Shown piece by piece: positions 40,698 through 55,600 of a stretch of DNA of 64,000 bases. The stretch's first letter is position 1, and the number at the start of each line of letters is the position of its first letter. This stretch comes from Pisaster brevispinus (lineage: Eukaryota; Echinodermata; Asteroidea; Forcipulatida; Asteriidae), in assembly GCA_023634235.1 (NCBI GenBank), contig JAMKCF010000004.1:10550057-10614056 (forward strand). The letters run 5' to 3'. Under the pieces are notes generated by a model. That model was not told the DNA's origin, did not search any database, and saw only the letters and a list, made by a program, of their open reading frames with translations. Both the position numbers and the translations under genes were made by a program.

Positions 40698-43600
40698 ATG
40701 AGTAAAGGGAGCAGTAGTGATGATGAGAAGTATGAGCCAGCGATTGCTCCACTGGCTCCAAAAGTCATCTTACAAGAAGAAAGCCAGGTTGAGGTCTCGG
40801 CTAGTCCTGCATTCCAATGTCTTGATGAGGTAAAAGCGCAGCTGACCTTTTCATCTAAGTAAAGATGGCGTGTCATGGCCGAGTGGTTAAGAGCACCAGA
40901 CTCAAGCTCTGGTGTGTCTGATCAGCAGAATGGGTTCGAGTCCCGGTCATGACATTTGTGTCTTTGAAAAAGATATTTTACCATTATTGCTTTGTCCTTC
41001 AGATTGGACATTTAGTTGTAGGTCCATAATACTAGGATTGGTAGTGCACGTAAAAGAACCCAGAACACTTATCGTGGAAGAGTAGGGGTTAACCCCTGTG
41101 TTACTGGTTCTTACAGCAAGCACCTTTGTTTACAGGTTTCCTTGGGCTTGCGAGCTACAGGGATTCAGCTTACTTATGAGGCATCCTCGGTTGCATTACC
41201 AGAAATGTAATAAAAATAAGAGGAACTCTTGTAGAATTGAAACACAAATGAATCGGTCGTCTTTTTCATGGTTGCGAAGGGCGTTTATTTATTTTTTACT
41301 TCTTGCCTAAGGTTATAGTTTCATATTGTTGTAAGAGATTAAGAGCGAGACTAATCCATTGATAAGATGAAGAACGATTCTTGTTTTACAAGGTGCTCAA
41401 CTACACCAGGAAACTGTTTTTTGTAAACTGACCTAAAACATACTTTAATAAGTAATTGAGCATGGTCAACAAAACGTTCGGTGTTCCTATCATTTCCTTC
41501 TTCATCTCATCAACACAGCTTTATATTACATTTTTTTGAGAATCTGTTTATTTTTGTTTTAATTGTTTTTTGTTTTTTTTAATCTTTAGCTCTTCCAACA
41601 AGGTAAACTAACTGGAACCAAAGTTGCACAGCTCAAGGCAAAGTACACAGAACTTCATAGAACTCTTGCAAGGTATGATATCGACAAGTTCACTATTTTG
41701 ATTTAACCCATTACTCACTTTTATTATTACCCTCCTACTTTTGGTAACATTTTTCTCTGAGTTGACCAACTATTTAAAAGGATTCAACTGTACAGGTTGT
41801 GTATGTTGGCACGACTGCACAGATTTGTGGGTGTATATTTGTGTACTGTGCAGTATGCATGCACCATGTAATATCATATTGCAGGCTGTTATAGTTTGTT
41901 ATGTTTGTCTATCGTTCAAAACCACAGTGGATGATATTGAATGGTCACACAGTAGGAGGGTTGACTGTACTAAGTACATGAAGTAGGATGCATTTACCAC
42001 TTGATATCATAGTGCAGGCTGTCATAGTTTATCATTCAAAACCATAGAGGATGATATTGAATGGATAGAGAGTAAGAGGGTTGACTGTGTACTGTGTACA
42101 TTAGATGCATTCACCACATGATATCATATTGCATCAAATTTTGTAAAATAATTACATAAGGTGTGTCAATGTTGAGGATGCTTGTACAAAACTGGCATTT
42201 AATCTTACCAATCGCCAAAGTTGATCTTGAAATAAATGTCCATAATAGCTCCACTTGAAATACTATTTAGTCCAACAAAGATTGACTCATTGGTTCTTCA
42301 TTTTAAATCAGCTGTTTTGTAAATTTGATTTCTTGTGCTTAATCCGGGGTATTTCTATTCGGATAAACCTCCACACATAAAAGAATTCATGATTTTTTCA
42401 CCTTCCAAATGGTCCCACTACACCCTTGGATAGGCCTCCAGAGCGGCTAATCACACCGGACTCAAGTTCTGGTGTTTCTGATCAGCAGAGTGTGGGTTCA
42501 AGTCCCGGTCTTCATACTTGTGTCCTTAAGCAAGACACTTGCCCATTATTGCTTCGTCTTTCGGATTAGACGTAAAGCCGTAGGTCCCTTGTATTGTGTA
42601 GTGCACGTAAAATAACTCAGTTACACTAATCACTAAGAGAAGGGGTTTGCCCTGGTGTTTCTGGCAGTGTCAGCCAAGTTTGCCGCAGCTTTTTGTAAAC
42701 CCTTATAAGGTGCTACGGGAAAAAAAAATTGTTTTTTTGGTGGTTTTTTTAGCCTTCGAGAAAGACTCTGCTAGGCCACTAACTATCTTTTTGCATTTAT
42801 ACCACAGGTCCTTTCGGTTGGTAAGCAGTTTGCAACAGCTAATACTATTTTTTTTCATAATTCATAAGCTTCAAACCTGTCTTTAAAAGTGTCTCTCTTT
42901 GTTCAAGCGCCTTGAGCACCTTATTGCTGGATATGTGCGCTATAAGACTCATGAAGATTCTTCTTTTTTTTGGTGTGTTGGATGTCATGGGACAAATGAC
43001 TGTTACCATAATTGTGTAGGTTCACCCTTTGATTTGGTCTGCCCGTCAGTTATGGGGAACCATATAGGAACATACTTGGGGGCTAGTTACCCTGACTGTA
43101 TGTGGGAAGGTTCCTCCACACACAAATGCCCTTATGTATAATTGAAAACGTTAGTGACCCATAGGGTTTTAAAAAGTAAAAATGCACAAAAACAGAAACT
43201 AGAACTAGCTGTTGGAAACTGCTTAATACCAACCAAAAGGACCTGCGGTATTAGTGCAATTAATAATTTATGGCCTGGCCCTTATCAATTTGTTAGGACA
43301 AGAGATTCAGAAACATCCCACCTACAAGAAGCCAAGAAATGCACGTCCGTCCTTGAGAAGCAGCGATCGGAGCTGGAGAAGGCAGACAACTTCCCTGAGA
43401 GCTCCAACACAGAAGTGACTAAGCTGCGCACTCAGTGGCTCAAACACACCAATGAGATTGACCAGTCGTCTGAACGATCCTACCAGAATGATTTCAACAT
43501 TGAAAGGTATGGAGACACGATCCAGTTTATTCGTTTAAGTGCAGTTTCATCAAAGAAATGGTATAAAGACTGGAATTCGGTTGACAATGATTCTCAAAGT

Positions 43601-46600
43601 TTGTTCAGCCATAAAGCAGGCCTGGAAAATCATGGAGGCCATTTCCTCTGTTGCCCATGGCCCAATTTCATAGAGCTGCTTTGAGCACAAAGAGTAGCTA
43701 GGCGCAGCAAAATTTTGCTTACAAGAATAATGATACCAGCCAAAATACAATGTCACATGTACCATCTGTGACTGGTATCCTGCTCGTTGTTGCTGAGCAG
43801 GAAATTTTTAAGCAATAATTTCTGCTCAAGCAGCACCGTGAAATTGGGCCCTGGTCTTGGCCTTGGTGCCGCTTAAAAAGGTTCCCATAGGCTTAAAGGT
43901 TTTCCAATGGAAGTGCCCTTTGCAAAATGAAAAAGGTCTGGTCCTCTCAAAGATGAAATTCCGGGTTTGATAAAGATATGTGTGATTTTGAAATTGGTAA
44001 CAATGCTAAGTGGAATGCCTGTTTTTTCGTTTACAACTGGTTGAGTCATGGCAAGATATGGCAATGTCTATTGATGATACCTGATCATACCTTACTTGCA
44101 GGTGTTTGCACATTTGCCAGCATGTCAGTGGTCAGTGGCAAGAAGGATTAATTAGTGTTGGATTTGACCATCAATTCACGGATGTGTCTTGAAGTTGACC
44201 AGCCATCATAGTCAAGTGCATTTCATCTTGTCGGTTACAATCACATCCACTGATCTTTTGATTCTGTAGATGCCAGCTCACCAATGTTGCAATTTTCTTA
44301 GATGGTTTTTGTAATTAAACTTAACCACTTCACGTCAGATGGCGTCGTTATCTGCAAATTGTAATTGGACAGGCTTATGACAGTCATTTTTTAATGCCTG
44401 GAACAAGATTTTCCTCAATTTTTTTGTATTTTTCCACTTGGACTTTCCATTTTGTACAGTGCAGAGAAAGGCACCTACCGTGATACACTATGTTTCACCC
44501 GTACAAAGAGTGACAACAGGTTCTGGAAAACATGCCTTGTAAAATCCCTTTTGAAAAATACTGATTTGAAGTGGTTAAGTACTTATTGAGGTTGAATAAA
44601 ACAAGTTTGGATACGCTGTTCATATTGCAGCCTTCAGGAGGAGAAGCGGATGCTTGAGCGAGAGTACAGTCGCCTCCCTAAGAAGGAGGAGATTGACAAG
44701 CAGACCAAAGAGCTGAATAAACACATCGAGGACCTACGCCTTGAGATCGGCCAGAGGCAGCTAGAGGCCAAGAATCTGCGGGAGGAGCTGGCGACAAGAC
44801 AGAGGCAGATTGAGCTGGAGAGGAAGGAAGTGGAACGAGAGGTAGAGCATCAGGAGAAACTGAAGGAGGACCTCGTCCAGGTTCACTCGTTGCCAGGGCA
44901 ATTACTGAAGGACATGGACAAGATGAATAAGCAAAAGAAGTGAGTCTGACAAGAGTTTTTTTTGTCCTTGGAATGAGGTAAAATTATATCAGGAAACTGA
45001 CTTGGATTAGTGTTGTGGTGCCGACAATCTTTACACTGTTTTGTCAGTGCTAAACCATATTTCCTAAAACAGCACTTACGTTGTGCGCAAGTTTGATATT
45101 GTCAAAATGTTGTAGCTTGCTTTCACGCCAAGTATGACATTTTTGCGTAGAGCATTTTCGAGCGAGATAACAACGTTTTTGCAAAACCGAGATACAGCGT
45201 TTTTGCACAGTCATCAGGACATGTCTCACCTGTATTTGAATAAGACTGAGTTGTTTCTTACTGTCGACTTCGTTTAACCATTATAGTAATTTGGGAATGG
45301 ATTTCAAAGTTTTTTTTTTTTTTAATGGTTAAACGTCCCGACCCTGTAAACAATTTTACCTCTGTCTGTTTTGAATCCATGCAGTGAGGTGGATAAGAAA
45401 CGTGCCGAGGTGGACGAGACCTGCACAAACTACGGCTCTGAGCTGCAGCAGCTACTTGCACGCCAGCAGCAGCTGACTGACGACAAGTTCCAGCTAGAGC
45501 GAGAGAAGCAGAAGAGCCAAGGAGTGCTGGAGGAGACGCAGATGAAGTTTGATCAGAGGATGAAGGACTTTGAGTATGAGAAGGAGAAAGAGGCCGTGTA
45601 TCTTGGAGACAGGTGAGAGATCAAAGTCTCTTCAGTGTCCCTGTAAGTCTTGTATCTCAAGAGTAATCAGGGTTCTCCCCATTGGTTTGATATTTCTGGC
45701 ATTGTCGGCTGCATCAAGTTTGCACCACAGCACCTTGTGAACAGTTACAAGGCGCTACATGTATAAATATACACGTAAAATGGGTCTTATCATTTCAAAC
45801 ATAGCTCTGCATGCTTGTAGAAAAAATAACGAGTAGTTTGGGTCGGCCTTTGGGTGTAAAAAGCGCCATATAAAAACTGTGTATTATAATTGTTATTATT
45901 AGCGTTTGGTATTGAATGCCTTTTACTGTTTTTTTTTCTGGAGTATTTTATCTGATGTAAAACTTAACTGGTTCTCATTTACTACTTTTTTTTACTTTTA
46001 GGGCAACCCTTGACCTTGGATTGCGACACATTCAGATGGAGAAGAAGAACCAACATGACATCTATGCACGCAAGCTGCGAGAGAAAGAGCGTGATTTACG
46101 CAACTTGAAGAAGACAGAGCTTCAGCTGAAAGTAGCCAACGAAGGCTTGGCCCACACTCAGGTAGGTAGGAAGGCAGAGATAAAAGCATGTTACAGTTTG
46201 TGATGTTGTCTTTTATCTTATGAACGTTTATGGGTTTGTTGCATTGCATGGTGAGGCATCAATGTATATCCAGTTTGCAGTAACACCATGTGTATTTATC
46301 TACTTTGCTGTGTAGATTGTTCTTGAGAACTGCCTTGCTGTGTATTTTACTGCCATGGAGTAGAAAATGAAAGTAGTAGTCTTGGCTGGTTTCCTACCTC
46401 CCCAGGTAGTATTTAAGGACAGTGCTTTGCAGAACAAAGTGGTGTCCCGAATTCTGAAATCTACTCCGCAGCAGTCAAATAAATCGCATGACAAGTTCTC
46501 AAGAGCAAATACACACAGCAAAGTAGATAATTACATGGTGTTACAGCAAACTGAATATGTATCATGTATTTTCTTGAAGTCATTCACCACGGTTTGCCCA

Positions 46601-49600
46601 AAAATCAAGCTGTGTGCCCAATTTATCTAAACCTCATTCAAAGTCCCTGGTTAAGTCCGTTATTAGAAAACAAGTCCCAGTTTCATGGCTCTGCTTGCTG
46701 TAAGTGAAAAATCAGCACTTACCAAAGCAGGAAAAACCATCAATAGTGTAAGCATATTTCACAGTTTAGCCAGAAACGTTTGCTTGTGCTTGTGCCTACT
46801 TCATGTTACTAAGCATTCTTCTCTTGCTTAGCTAATGCAGAGATTCAGTGCTTACTTTGTAAGTGGAGAATGATGACAGTAAGCGGAGAATTCCGTGGTA
46901 AGCAGAGCCCAGAATGTGGGCCCTGCCCCCGATTTCACGAAGCGCTGCGACGCGTCGTAAACGCAAGATACGACCGGTTACACGTCTTAAGTTGCGATGC
47001 GTATACAAACGATTTCATCAAAGTTACGATGCGTCGGATACGTCGCAAGTTCCTTGACTACGAGGAAGAACACGTCGTAAGTTACGACTACCCAAAGGGT
47101 CGTCTTAAGAAAGCGATGTTTCATGTGATAACGCGCAAATGCTTGCAAAATGGCATTGATGCTGCTTGCTAATCGAGAAGCCGGAAGAGCGTTGCGTCAG
47201 AGAGAGACTGTTTCGCGACCGAACTAAGGCCGTGTCCGAAACGGCGACTTCGGCTACAGCTATAGCTAGATCAGCGCGTCTGCCAGTGTTGAAAAATAGG
47301 TAGACGCGCGCAATCTAGCCGTAGCTGTAGCCGAAGCCGCCGTTTCGGACACGGCCTAACCCTCTCGACAGTCTAACTGATGATGAAATATTTCGTCGGT
47401 ATATATTTACCAAACAAGGTATTTATCACATCATCGAGAGGGTTTATGGAGCGTTGAACGTGTCACAAGGGTAAGCTTGTAAAATATTCAATGCTGGCCC
47501 CTATTATTTTATTGACTAAAATTTTCATTAGACCTAAATAAAATAATATTTGGGTGATGGGGGGGGGTGCAACAGATTAACCGTTTCTTGATTGACAAAA
47601 GATCGTGATTTTACGTCTATTGCTACAATCTTGTGGATTATAACCTTTCCCATTTTATGTAACCGCTTTTTACGTGGTTGTTAAACCATGGTTAAACAAC
47701 CCACAGCGATCTTAGCCTTCAGTCAAGGCCCGGGCAGCTGCCACCCGGATAGTGATACACAAACAGCGCAACCACTAACCATGGAGGTAGAATTCCATGC
47801 ACTAACTAGCACGAAAGACTAGTGCGAGCAGCGAATTCTGCCATCTTGAATGAACTACATGTATACACGACTGTTTTATGACCAAGTTGTATACAACACA
47901 AAACAGCCACACAACTTTAGCAGTTCATCCTCGTTCAAAGGGTTGTTTTTATTAAGAGTGAAAATGGTTTTGAGTTGTGACTCGTCGCGCTTACGACGTG
48001 TATGGTGAAACGGAGTTTAGAACTCGTCGCAGCCGCGACGTGTCTTAGGTTTGCGATGCATCGCAAACCATACGATGCATAGCTTCTTGCGACGAGTTTC
48101 GTGAAATCGGGGGCTGGACTCAATGCAATAAGAGTAGACAGTCAACATGATGTGACTTCTTTACGGTCTTAACCTTTCTTATCTTAGAACTCTCAGAACT
48201 TTCCTTTTTTACGTAGCCATAAAAATGTGTAATTTTCAAGTCTTCTTAGAATAACCTACCAACAAATTAATCTGAATACCTGAACATCCTGGTTTGTCCT
48301 TGCAGTCTGTTTTTGACAAGGTAAAATCGCAAGCTGATGGGGGACCGAAAGACGACGGGTCCTTACTGGAGAAACGGAAGGAGTTGCAGAGAGAGGTTGA
48401 GCAGACTAAACGGATGCTTGGTAATCAGGTAATAGAACGTAGCCAGAGGATAATAATAAATGTAGGCTTCTTTCAACTTGGGGGATCAGGTTGGTACGGT
48501 GGTTTCTTTTCCTGCCTTTCACCTCTGTGGACTCTGGTTGGAATCCCACCTCAGACCAGAGCCTTGCATGTGGATTAGGTTTTCAGTCCCTACCTGATTG
48601 CATGGGTTTTCCCATTGGGGTTTTCCTTCCGTATCTGAAACTTTACATATCTTCTTTTTTTTTTTCTATTCATCCTGTTATTGGAGTTAATTGTGCTGTT
48701 GGATGTGTAATAAATAAATAATACTGAAGGCGAGATGTAGCAAAGAGATTCGAGTCCCGGTCTTGACACTTGTGTCCCTAAAGCAAGACACTTAACCATT
48801 ATTGCTTCGTCCTTCTGGTGGAACGTAAAGCCATTGGTCCTGTGTGTTATGTAAAGCATGTAAAAGAACCCAGTTATCCTTATCGCTAAGCGCAGGGGTT
48901 TTCCCCGGTGTTTCTAGCAGTGGCTGCTGAGTGTGCCCCGGCACCTTGTAATTTAAGGTGTTACATAAATGGATCTTATAATTCAAACAAATCAAAAACC
49001 TGTCTGGAAATAAATTAAGGGTAAGTGCTTTGAGACGCCGGTAGATAAAGATTTGTTGATTGTTATTATTCCTTTTCTATTCATCGACAGAATTCCTTAA
49101 CAGCCGTGGAGCAGGTCAAAGTTGAGCAGAGCATTGCTGAGGAAGAGCGTCTGCTGTACGAACAGAGTGACCTACGCATAGAGGTCGTTGAGTTGACCCG
49201 TCTGGCAGCCATCAAGGGAGACGAGAGGGAGCAGAAAGCAAGAGATTTTATGCGAGCCGAACTGCGATATCACCGCGCTCTGGATGACCTGAAGGCCAAG
49301 GATCTGTCCATTATTGATAATAAGAAGAAGTACCAGGAGATGATGATAAGGTAAGAGAAGGTGGTGGGTTAGAGAGGAGTACCAAGGCAGTTTACATATA
49401 GCCGATTCAGGCATGATAGTCTGAAAAGCCAGCAGGGTTCTCCCCGTGTACAAGCTTGCGTATCAGCCCGATACGCACAAATTTCGGCCGATACGCAAAA
49501 CAAACCCCAAAATGTTTTGTTTTATTTTTTATTTTCTCAAAAAAATCGAGAGAAAACCATAAAGAATGCTCCAGATGGCACAGTAGGGCTTCTAAAACAA

Positions 49601-52600
49601 AGATAAACACCAAGTAGAAAACATTCCAAAGATGCTGTTTCAATTTAGAGTGCTTCGGCCAAACATTAAAAAAAATTGGTCCAGAATGCCCCACAGTTTT
49701 GAAAAAACCTGGGTAGAACCCTGGCCAGTAAAATTCAGGCATGACATTCTTCCCACTCTTGCCTGATTTTGGTTTGTTTTGACCATGGGAACATCAGAAA
49801 ATTGTGATTAAATGGGTTGAAAAGCTTGCACCATGTGTACATGTAGGTGAGCCCTTGGACCCGATAAAATGTCCCTACTTTTTCTTCAAGGGCCAAATAT
49901 TATGCTTGAAAATTGTTAGTCTGAAAAGTCTATTGAAGCGTAGACCACATGTAGGTTAACCCTTCAATGCAATAAACATTTCCTACTTTTTTTCCCAAGG
50001 GCCAATATAATGTCTGCAGTTCCAGGGGTCGATTTCACAAAGATAGTCCTAACTTAGGACTAACTAGTCCTAAGAGTTATTAAAAACTTAAGGCTAGTCC
50101 TAAGTTCGGACGAGTAACTCGTCCTAACTCGAGATAAGACAAGTCTTAACTCTTTGTGAAATCCACCCCTGGCCATCTCCTAGAAGTAAAAAAGAATATT
50201 ATAATCCTCGCTGGAATATTAAATCATGTTTAATAGAAAATGTCTGTTATACAACTGAACTAATCCTTTTGCATGCAGTGCTACATTTAAGTTGCCTGTA
50301 AAAATGGCCTTTCATGACAAGATCCAGAGAGAATGACTTTTTGGGAGACCTGCTAATGACTTGATTACAGTATAAAAAAAGTCAAAAGGTGGCAGTATAT
50401 TTTGGCTCACTTCTTCTTTATCCAAGTTTTTTCTTTATTCTGCAGCCCTCAACCAAATTTGTGTCATGAATTGGGCATGTTTGTGCTGATTGCGTTTAAT
50501 GTTCTAATGAGAAAATAGTTGTTTACAATCTGTTTTCATTTGGATAAGCTTCATTCTCATATGCTTGCGAGTTTAATATGCCAGTCCGAAAATGTACCGG
50601 GATGACATTTGCGAGATTTTTTTTCTTCAGGTTGCGTGATTTTGCAAAGATGTACGATGTGATCAAGAATGAGCGTAACAAGTGCGTGAATCTGATCCAG
50701 GCCAGCACACAGAAGGCTGCTGAGATGAGAGAGAAGATCAAGATTCTTCAGAATGAGATCGAGATCCTCCGTACATCCTGCCAAACCAAGGAGAGGTAAG
50801 ACAGATATAAAGGATAGAGGTCAAAGGTTAAGATTAAGGATTATATTTTCAAGTATAACGGGAAGTAGATCTGTGGCTCATACTTAAGCTTTGATTTAAG
50901 CTTTGATAATAGGGGAAAGGACAGTGTGAGGAACTGATCTTCACTGCCTCGTAATGAGCTTGGTGGCTGGCCGCTGTTAATGGATCACGCCACCAACGAA
51001 GGTCATTTTTGGTATTGCAATCTAAATTAAGGACAATATGTTCACATACTGAAAATTCTGCACAATTTTGACTATTTTTTCCTTACTCGCACAACGATTT
51101 AAGTCCAAATTTACAGGTTTGTTATTTTTTGTGTACTGTTGACCACACAAAACATAAACACTGTCTGCAACTATTTTGTCAGCTCTATCAATCCTGTCTA
51201 ATACTTATAATGTACACCGTACACAAGGAGTCCAGGCCTAACATTTGCACGTTTTTCCGTAGACACTTACAGAAAGCCCGTCTGAAGCATGTCAATGCCG
51301 TCGTTTTGCGTGATCAGCTCCGTAATGAACTGGCTAAGCAACAGCGCATTGAGGAGGAGATGAGAGAGAAACGGGAGCAGCAACGTCTGGACATTGCTAA
51401 GCTCAACCTGATGATCAATCAGGCAGAGGAACAGATGGTCAGACTTAGGAAACGATATGAGACAGCCGTACAACACCGTAATGACAGGTTGGTTTGGAAT
51501 ACTATTTGGTTTTACCCATACACCGATGTTTGGAAAGCACTGTACACTCAGTACTTTCCCGAGTCCTGTGAAGAAAAAAAACACAGGCATATTACTCGGG
51601 TGGGAATCGAACCCACAACCGTTGCTATTCTAGAATTTTTAACATTAGCGGAAAGTGCTATTCACAACAGATGTAGGGGTTGAATGTTTTCCAAACGAAT
51701 GCCTACAAAAAATAGATATTACATTTCTAATCAAGTATTAAAATTCATGGTATATTATTAGCAAGTACACTGTACTGTAGGAGAAGACAAACGCAAAAAG
51801 AGTCGCCTTATTTTCTGGACTTTATAGCAACCCAAAACAAGAAAGAATAGGTGTCCACACGGAAGTTTTTGTCGTAAGGGATGTTCCACAAGGAATTTTG
51901 TGTACAAAGTCTTTGGGAGGATGTTAATTACAGGGACAAAAGTAAAACATTAGGGCGTGCATAGATTGGTGGGTTCGGTAAGTAACAAGTGCTTAATATT
52001 GTTTTTGTTTACCTATGGACCTAAGGATTGTGGTAGTAAACAGCAATCGTTTAATATAAAAAAAAATTACCTTAGGGGTGTGGTAAACAATATGCCCTTA
52101 ATAGGGCGCTGGTATATACGGCTGACACACATTTAAGTTAACTCTGATAATTTTCGATCTTTTTATCATTTTGTAACTGTTTGTGCCTTGGTTATATGCT
52201 CACCATTGTGTACTCTTTGTATTATTGTGTACTCTTATGTATTCTTTTATTGACATTTATAGGTTTTGTTTGTATTTTACATTCCTATTGCTGGCTTTTT
52301 TCTTTTTATTGCCATTTTAAATACAATGTTCGTGAATTTTTATTACATAATTTCCTGTTTATACTTTGAATTATTCCTTTAGTGCTTTTTTAATGTAACA
52401 ATTTCCTAAATATTTGTGTAAAGTGCCTTAGTGCTTTTTTAATGGTACCTTTTATTGTATCTTTTTCCCTTAATAATTTGTCTTAAGCGCCTTAGAGCTT
52501 TTTTTTCTTGAATTTGGCGCTATATAAATACTGTATTATTATTATATTATATTGTATTATTATATTGTTTACATTTACCTGAGGGGTGTGGTCAGCAACA

Positions 52601-55600
52601 AGCTCTTAATATTGTTGTTAAACTAAGGAGTGTGGTAAACAACAGCCAATTTACAGTATTTTAGTTTACCTCGGGTGTTGTAAACAACAAGCCCTTAATC
52701 GTTTTTATTTACTGTAGAAGTGTGGTAACCAACATGCGCTTGTTATTCTTTTTTTTATTTACCTTAGGGGTGTAGTAAACAAGTGCTTAATATTGTTTTT
52801 GTTTACCTCAGGGGTGTTCAACTGATTGAGAGAAATGAGGAGGTCTGCATCTTCTACGAGAAGGTGAACATCCAGGAGGACATGATTCGTAAAGGAGACG
52901 TAGAGCTGCAGATGAGAGAAGAAGAGATCCGCTTCCTTAAGATGCAGGTGACTGAGGAGAAGAGGGCCATCATGCTGGGGAGGCAAGCCCTGCCTAACAA
53001 GAGAGCCTTGGAGCAGGAGTTGGTCACATTGCAGATACAGGTACAGATAATAATCATAATAATAAGCAGGATTTATAAAGCGCCCAACAAGGATTCTAAA
53101 AGCTTAAAAACACGAAACCAACAAAACAGCAAAAACTAACAGTGGAAAAAGTCACAAGTTACAAGCCAAATAGAAAAGAGTAGGCAAGATCAAAACTCGT
53201 GCTACACAGTGTGGCAAGAACAAAATTTGTCAAGTATCCAAGACACGAAAGTGAAGAAAAGCTTAAACCAAGCAGCGTGAGATTGCACTTGACTTAAAAT
53301 AGCACAGCTCTCTTGCACAAAGATCTTGATCTTCATGGTGGGTGTTGGCTTTTTCTTGTCTAAGCGGGTCCTTGTAGCGGCTCAATATTATACAAATATT
53401 GAATGCATGCCAGTCGCAGAATCACGAGGTAAAATCTGGACTATTCCATTTCGTGCAGCAAAGCCGAGTGAAATTGCAAAGCCAGATTTGGTCGAGTGAT
53501 TACACTCTGTGACAATGCACAGATGGCATGCATTCAGCATTTGTTTCATTCAAAACACGTACAGATCCATGTCATGTGAAAACATTTTCACAATAAACAC
53601 AAAATAGACACGGAAACTCGTCCACCTCGCACTCTGGTAATTCTAAAAAAATCCCTTCTAAACAGCATGAATGACTCCATGTAGACACCAACCTTATCCA
53701 CTGTGAGACAACCTTGTTTCATCTAGACGAACGGACGGGAACAATTAATTTGGAAACGACACAGTATAACAGTTTCCATCTTTAAGGCAATTATTGTCAT
53801 TTTTTGAGTGCCTAACAACGCAAGGTGTAAATACTGTGTGGCACACAGGACTTTCATCAAATTCCTTGCATTGTCTGTTAACCACTTCACAGCGTAGACA
53901 AAATTAGAAGGCTAAGACCCAGCCCATAGCAAAAACCCAAGTTGTCCAGAAAGATGGCATCTATCGGGAACCATCTATTAAGGTCACCCATCACAAGGCT
54001 TTCAAATGGCCAGTGAAGATGCAGTCTTCAATCAAACAAAGAAAATGGCTTTCAAATGGCCAGTGAAGATGCAGTCTTCAACCAAACAGAGAAAACGGCT
54101 GTCAAATGGCCAGTGAAGATGCGGTCTTCAATCAAACAAAGAAAGCAGCTTTCAAATGGCCAGTGAAGATGCAGTCTTCAACCAAACAAAGAAAACGACT
54201 GTCAAATGGCCAGTGAAGATGCAGTCTTCAATCAAACACTGAAAACGGTTTTCAAATGGCCAATGAAGATGCAGTCTTCAATCAAACAACGAAGAAAACT
54301 TTCAAATGGCCAGTGAAGATGCAGTCTTTAATCAAACAACAAAAACAATTGCCACAAGATCAAATAAGCAAACCAATCTTCTGATTTGATTTTGCCGCTG
54401 TAGCTATCTCAGTGTCAGGACCGCATGGGGGAACTAGAGAAAGAACTGGAGAACCCTTACGATGAGAAGAGAGTACGGTTCCTGGAAGGTAAAGACCTCA
54501 GCCCAGCAGAACTCAACAATAAGATTGAACAGGTAGGTAGAAAAGTCAGTGGTAAGAAACCACGCAGAGACAGAGGTAGTCTTCCGCCGTGTATACAAAT
54601 ATTGGATGCATTTGAGTGCATTGTTGCAGAATATAATCACAAGGTGAAATCTGTACTGTTCTATTTCACGAGGCGATGGAAAAGACAGATTTCTCCCAAA
54701 TGATTATATTCTGAGACAATACACCATTGAAATGCATTCCCTTTTTGTTCTATATAACATAGATCCTTGTCATTTATTTATTTTTTTCACAGTAAACACA
54801 AAATAGACACGGAAACCTGTCCACCCCACACTCTGAAAATTCTTTAAAAAAAACTTCTAAACAACATGGACAACTCCATGTAGACACCAACCTAGTCCAC
54901 CATGACGCAACCTTTTTTTTGATTGGACGAATGGCAGGAACCATTATTTATTTAAAAAACACTAATTTTTGGGGGGCACTATAAAACACCAGTAATAACA
55001 GCTTTTGCACCAAGGCAAATGCGGCTACTGCCTGCCCATGGTCAGCCATACTGAAAGTCAAATTGCTTTTAAGTGGAATGTGTGTGTCTGACAACACACA
55101 CGTTGTCTCAAATGCACACAACCTTACGGATCGGGTTTGTGGGGTCCTGCTATTGTTGTTCTATTATTCCCTTTTCTAAAGAATTCTCTTGTGGGGTCCA
55201 GGTTGAACAGAGAATTCTCTAGTGGGGTCCATTTTTCCATTGTTACAAAAAAAACCATAAGGGCGCTCCAGTGAGCCCACTCCCATAAGCCCACACTAAA
55301 CAGTAACACACAGAGAATCTCACTCTCACCACGGCGCTACGAAAATGAATCATGGTGATGACATCAGGGTCCTACTTCATAGAGCTGCTTAAGCAGAAAA
55401 TATTGCTGATCAGGTTTCTGCTGAGCAGAAATGTGCAGAATACCAGTCAAAAATGGTTTTTGTTATTTTGGCTGATGACCTTAATCCGGTAAGCATGAGG
55501 TTTTTGTGCTTGGCTTCTTTTTGTGCTTAAGCAGCTCTATGAAATTGGGCCAAGAAATAATCTTGTGGAATTACATTTATTGCTTCTTAATGAACGTATC

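Larger units (their letters stand above)
46926..48113 (+). mobile_element. PIF/Harbinger DNA transposon copy, decayed
   Basis: Terminal inverted repeats CCCCCGATTTCACGAA (46926-46941) and TTCGTGAAATCGGGGG (48098-48113) are flanked by CTG on both sides, a 3-bp target duplication typical of Harbinger elements. Subterminal CGTCGTAAG and TACGACG motifs repeat many times in both orientations. It carries a transposase N-terminal fragment at 47158-47465. It lies in CCDC146 intron 6. Confidence 0.82.

Noticed and set aside
40871..40954. Apparent tRNA-Leu gene on the plus strand
   Set aside because: A and B boxes are present, but the variable arm and stems are imperfect and the same body follows it at 42436, 48745 and 10755 (minus strand), so it is a SINE head.
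45105..45240. Possible inverted relationship between 45105-45240 and 56370-56560 (AAAATGCTC and GCAAAA motifs)
   Set aside because: The similarity by eye is short and AT-rich; not enough to call a shared element.
47935..48123. Open frame on the minus strand at the end of the Harbinger element
   Set aside because: It is subterminal CGTCG/TACGACG repeat sequence of the element, not a gene.
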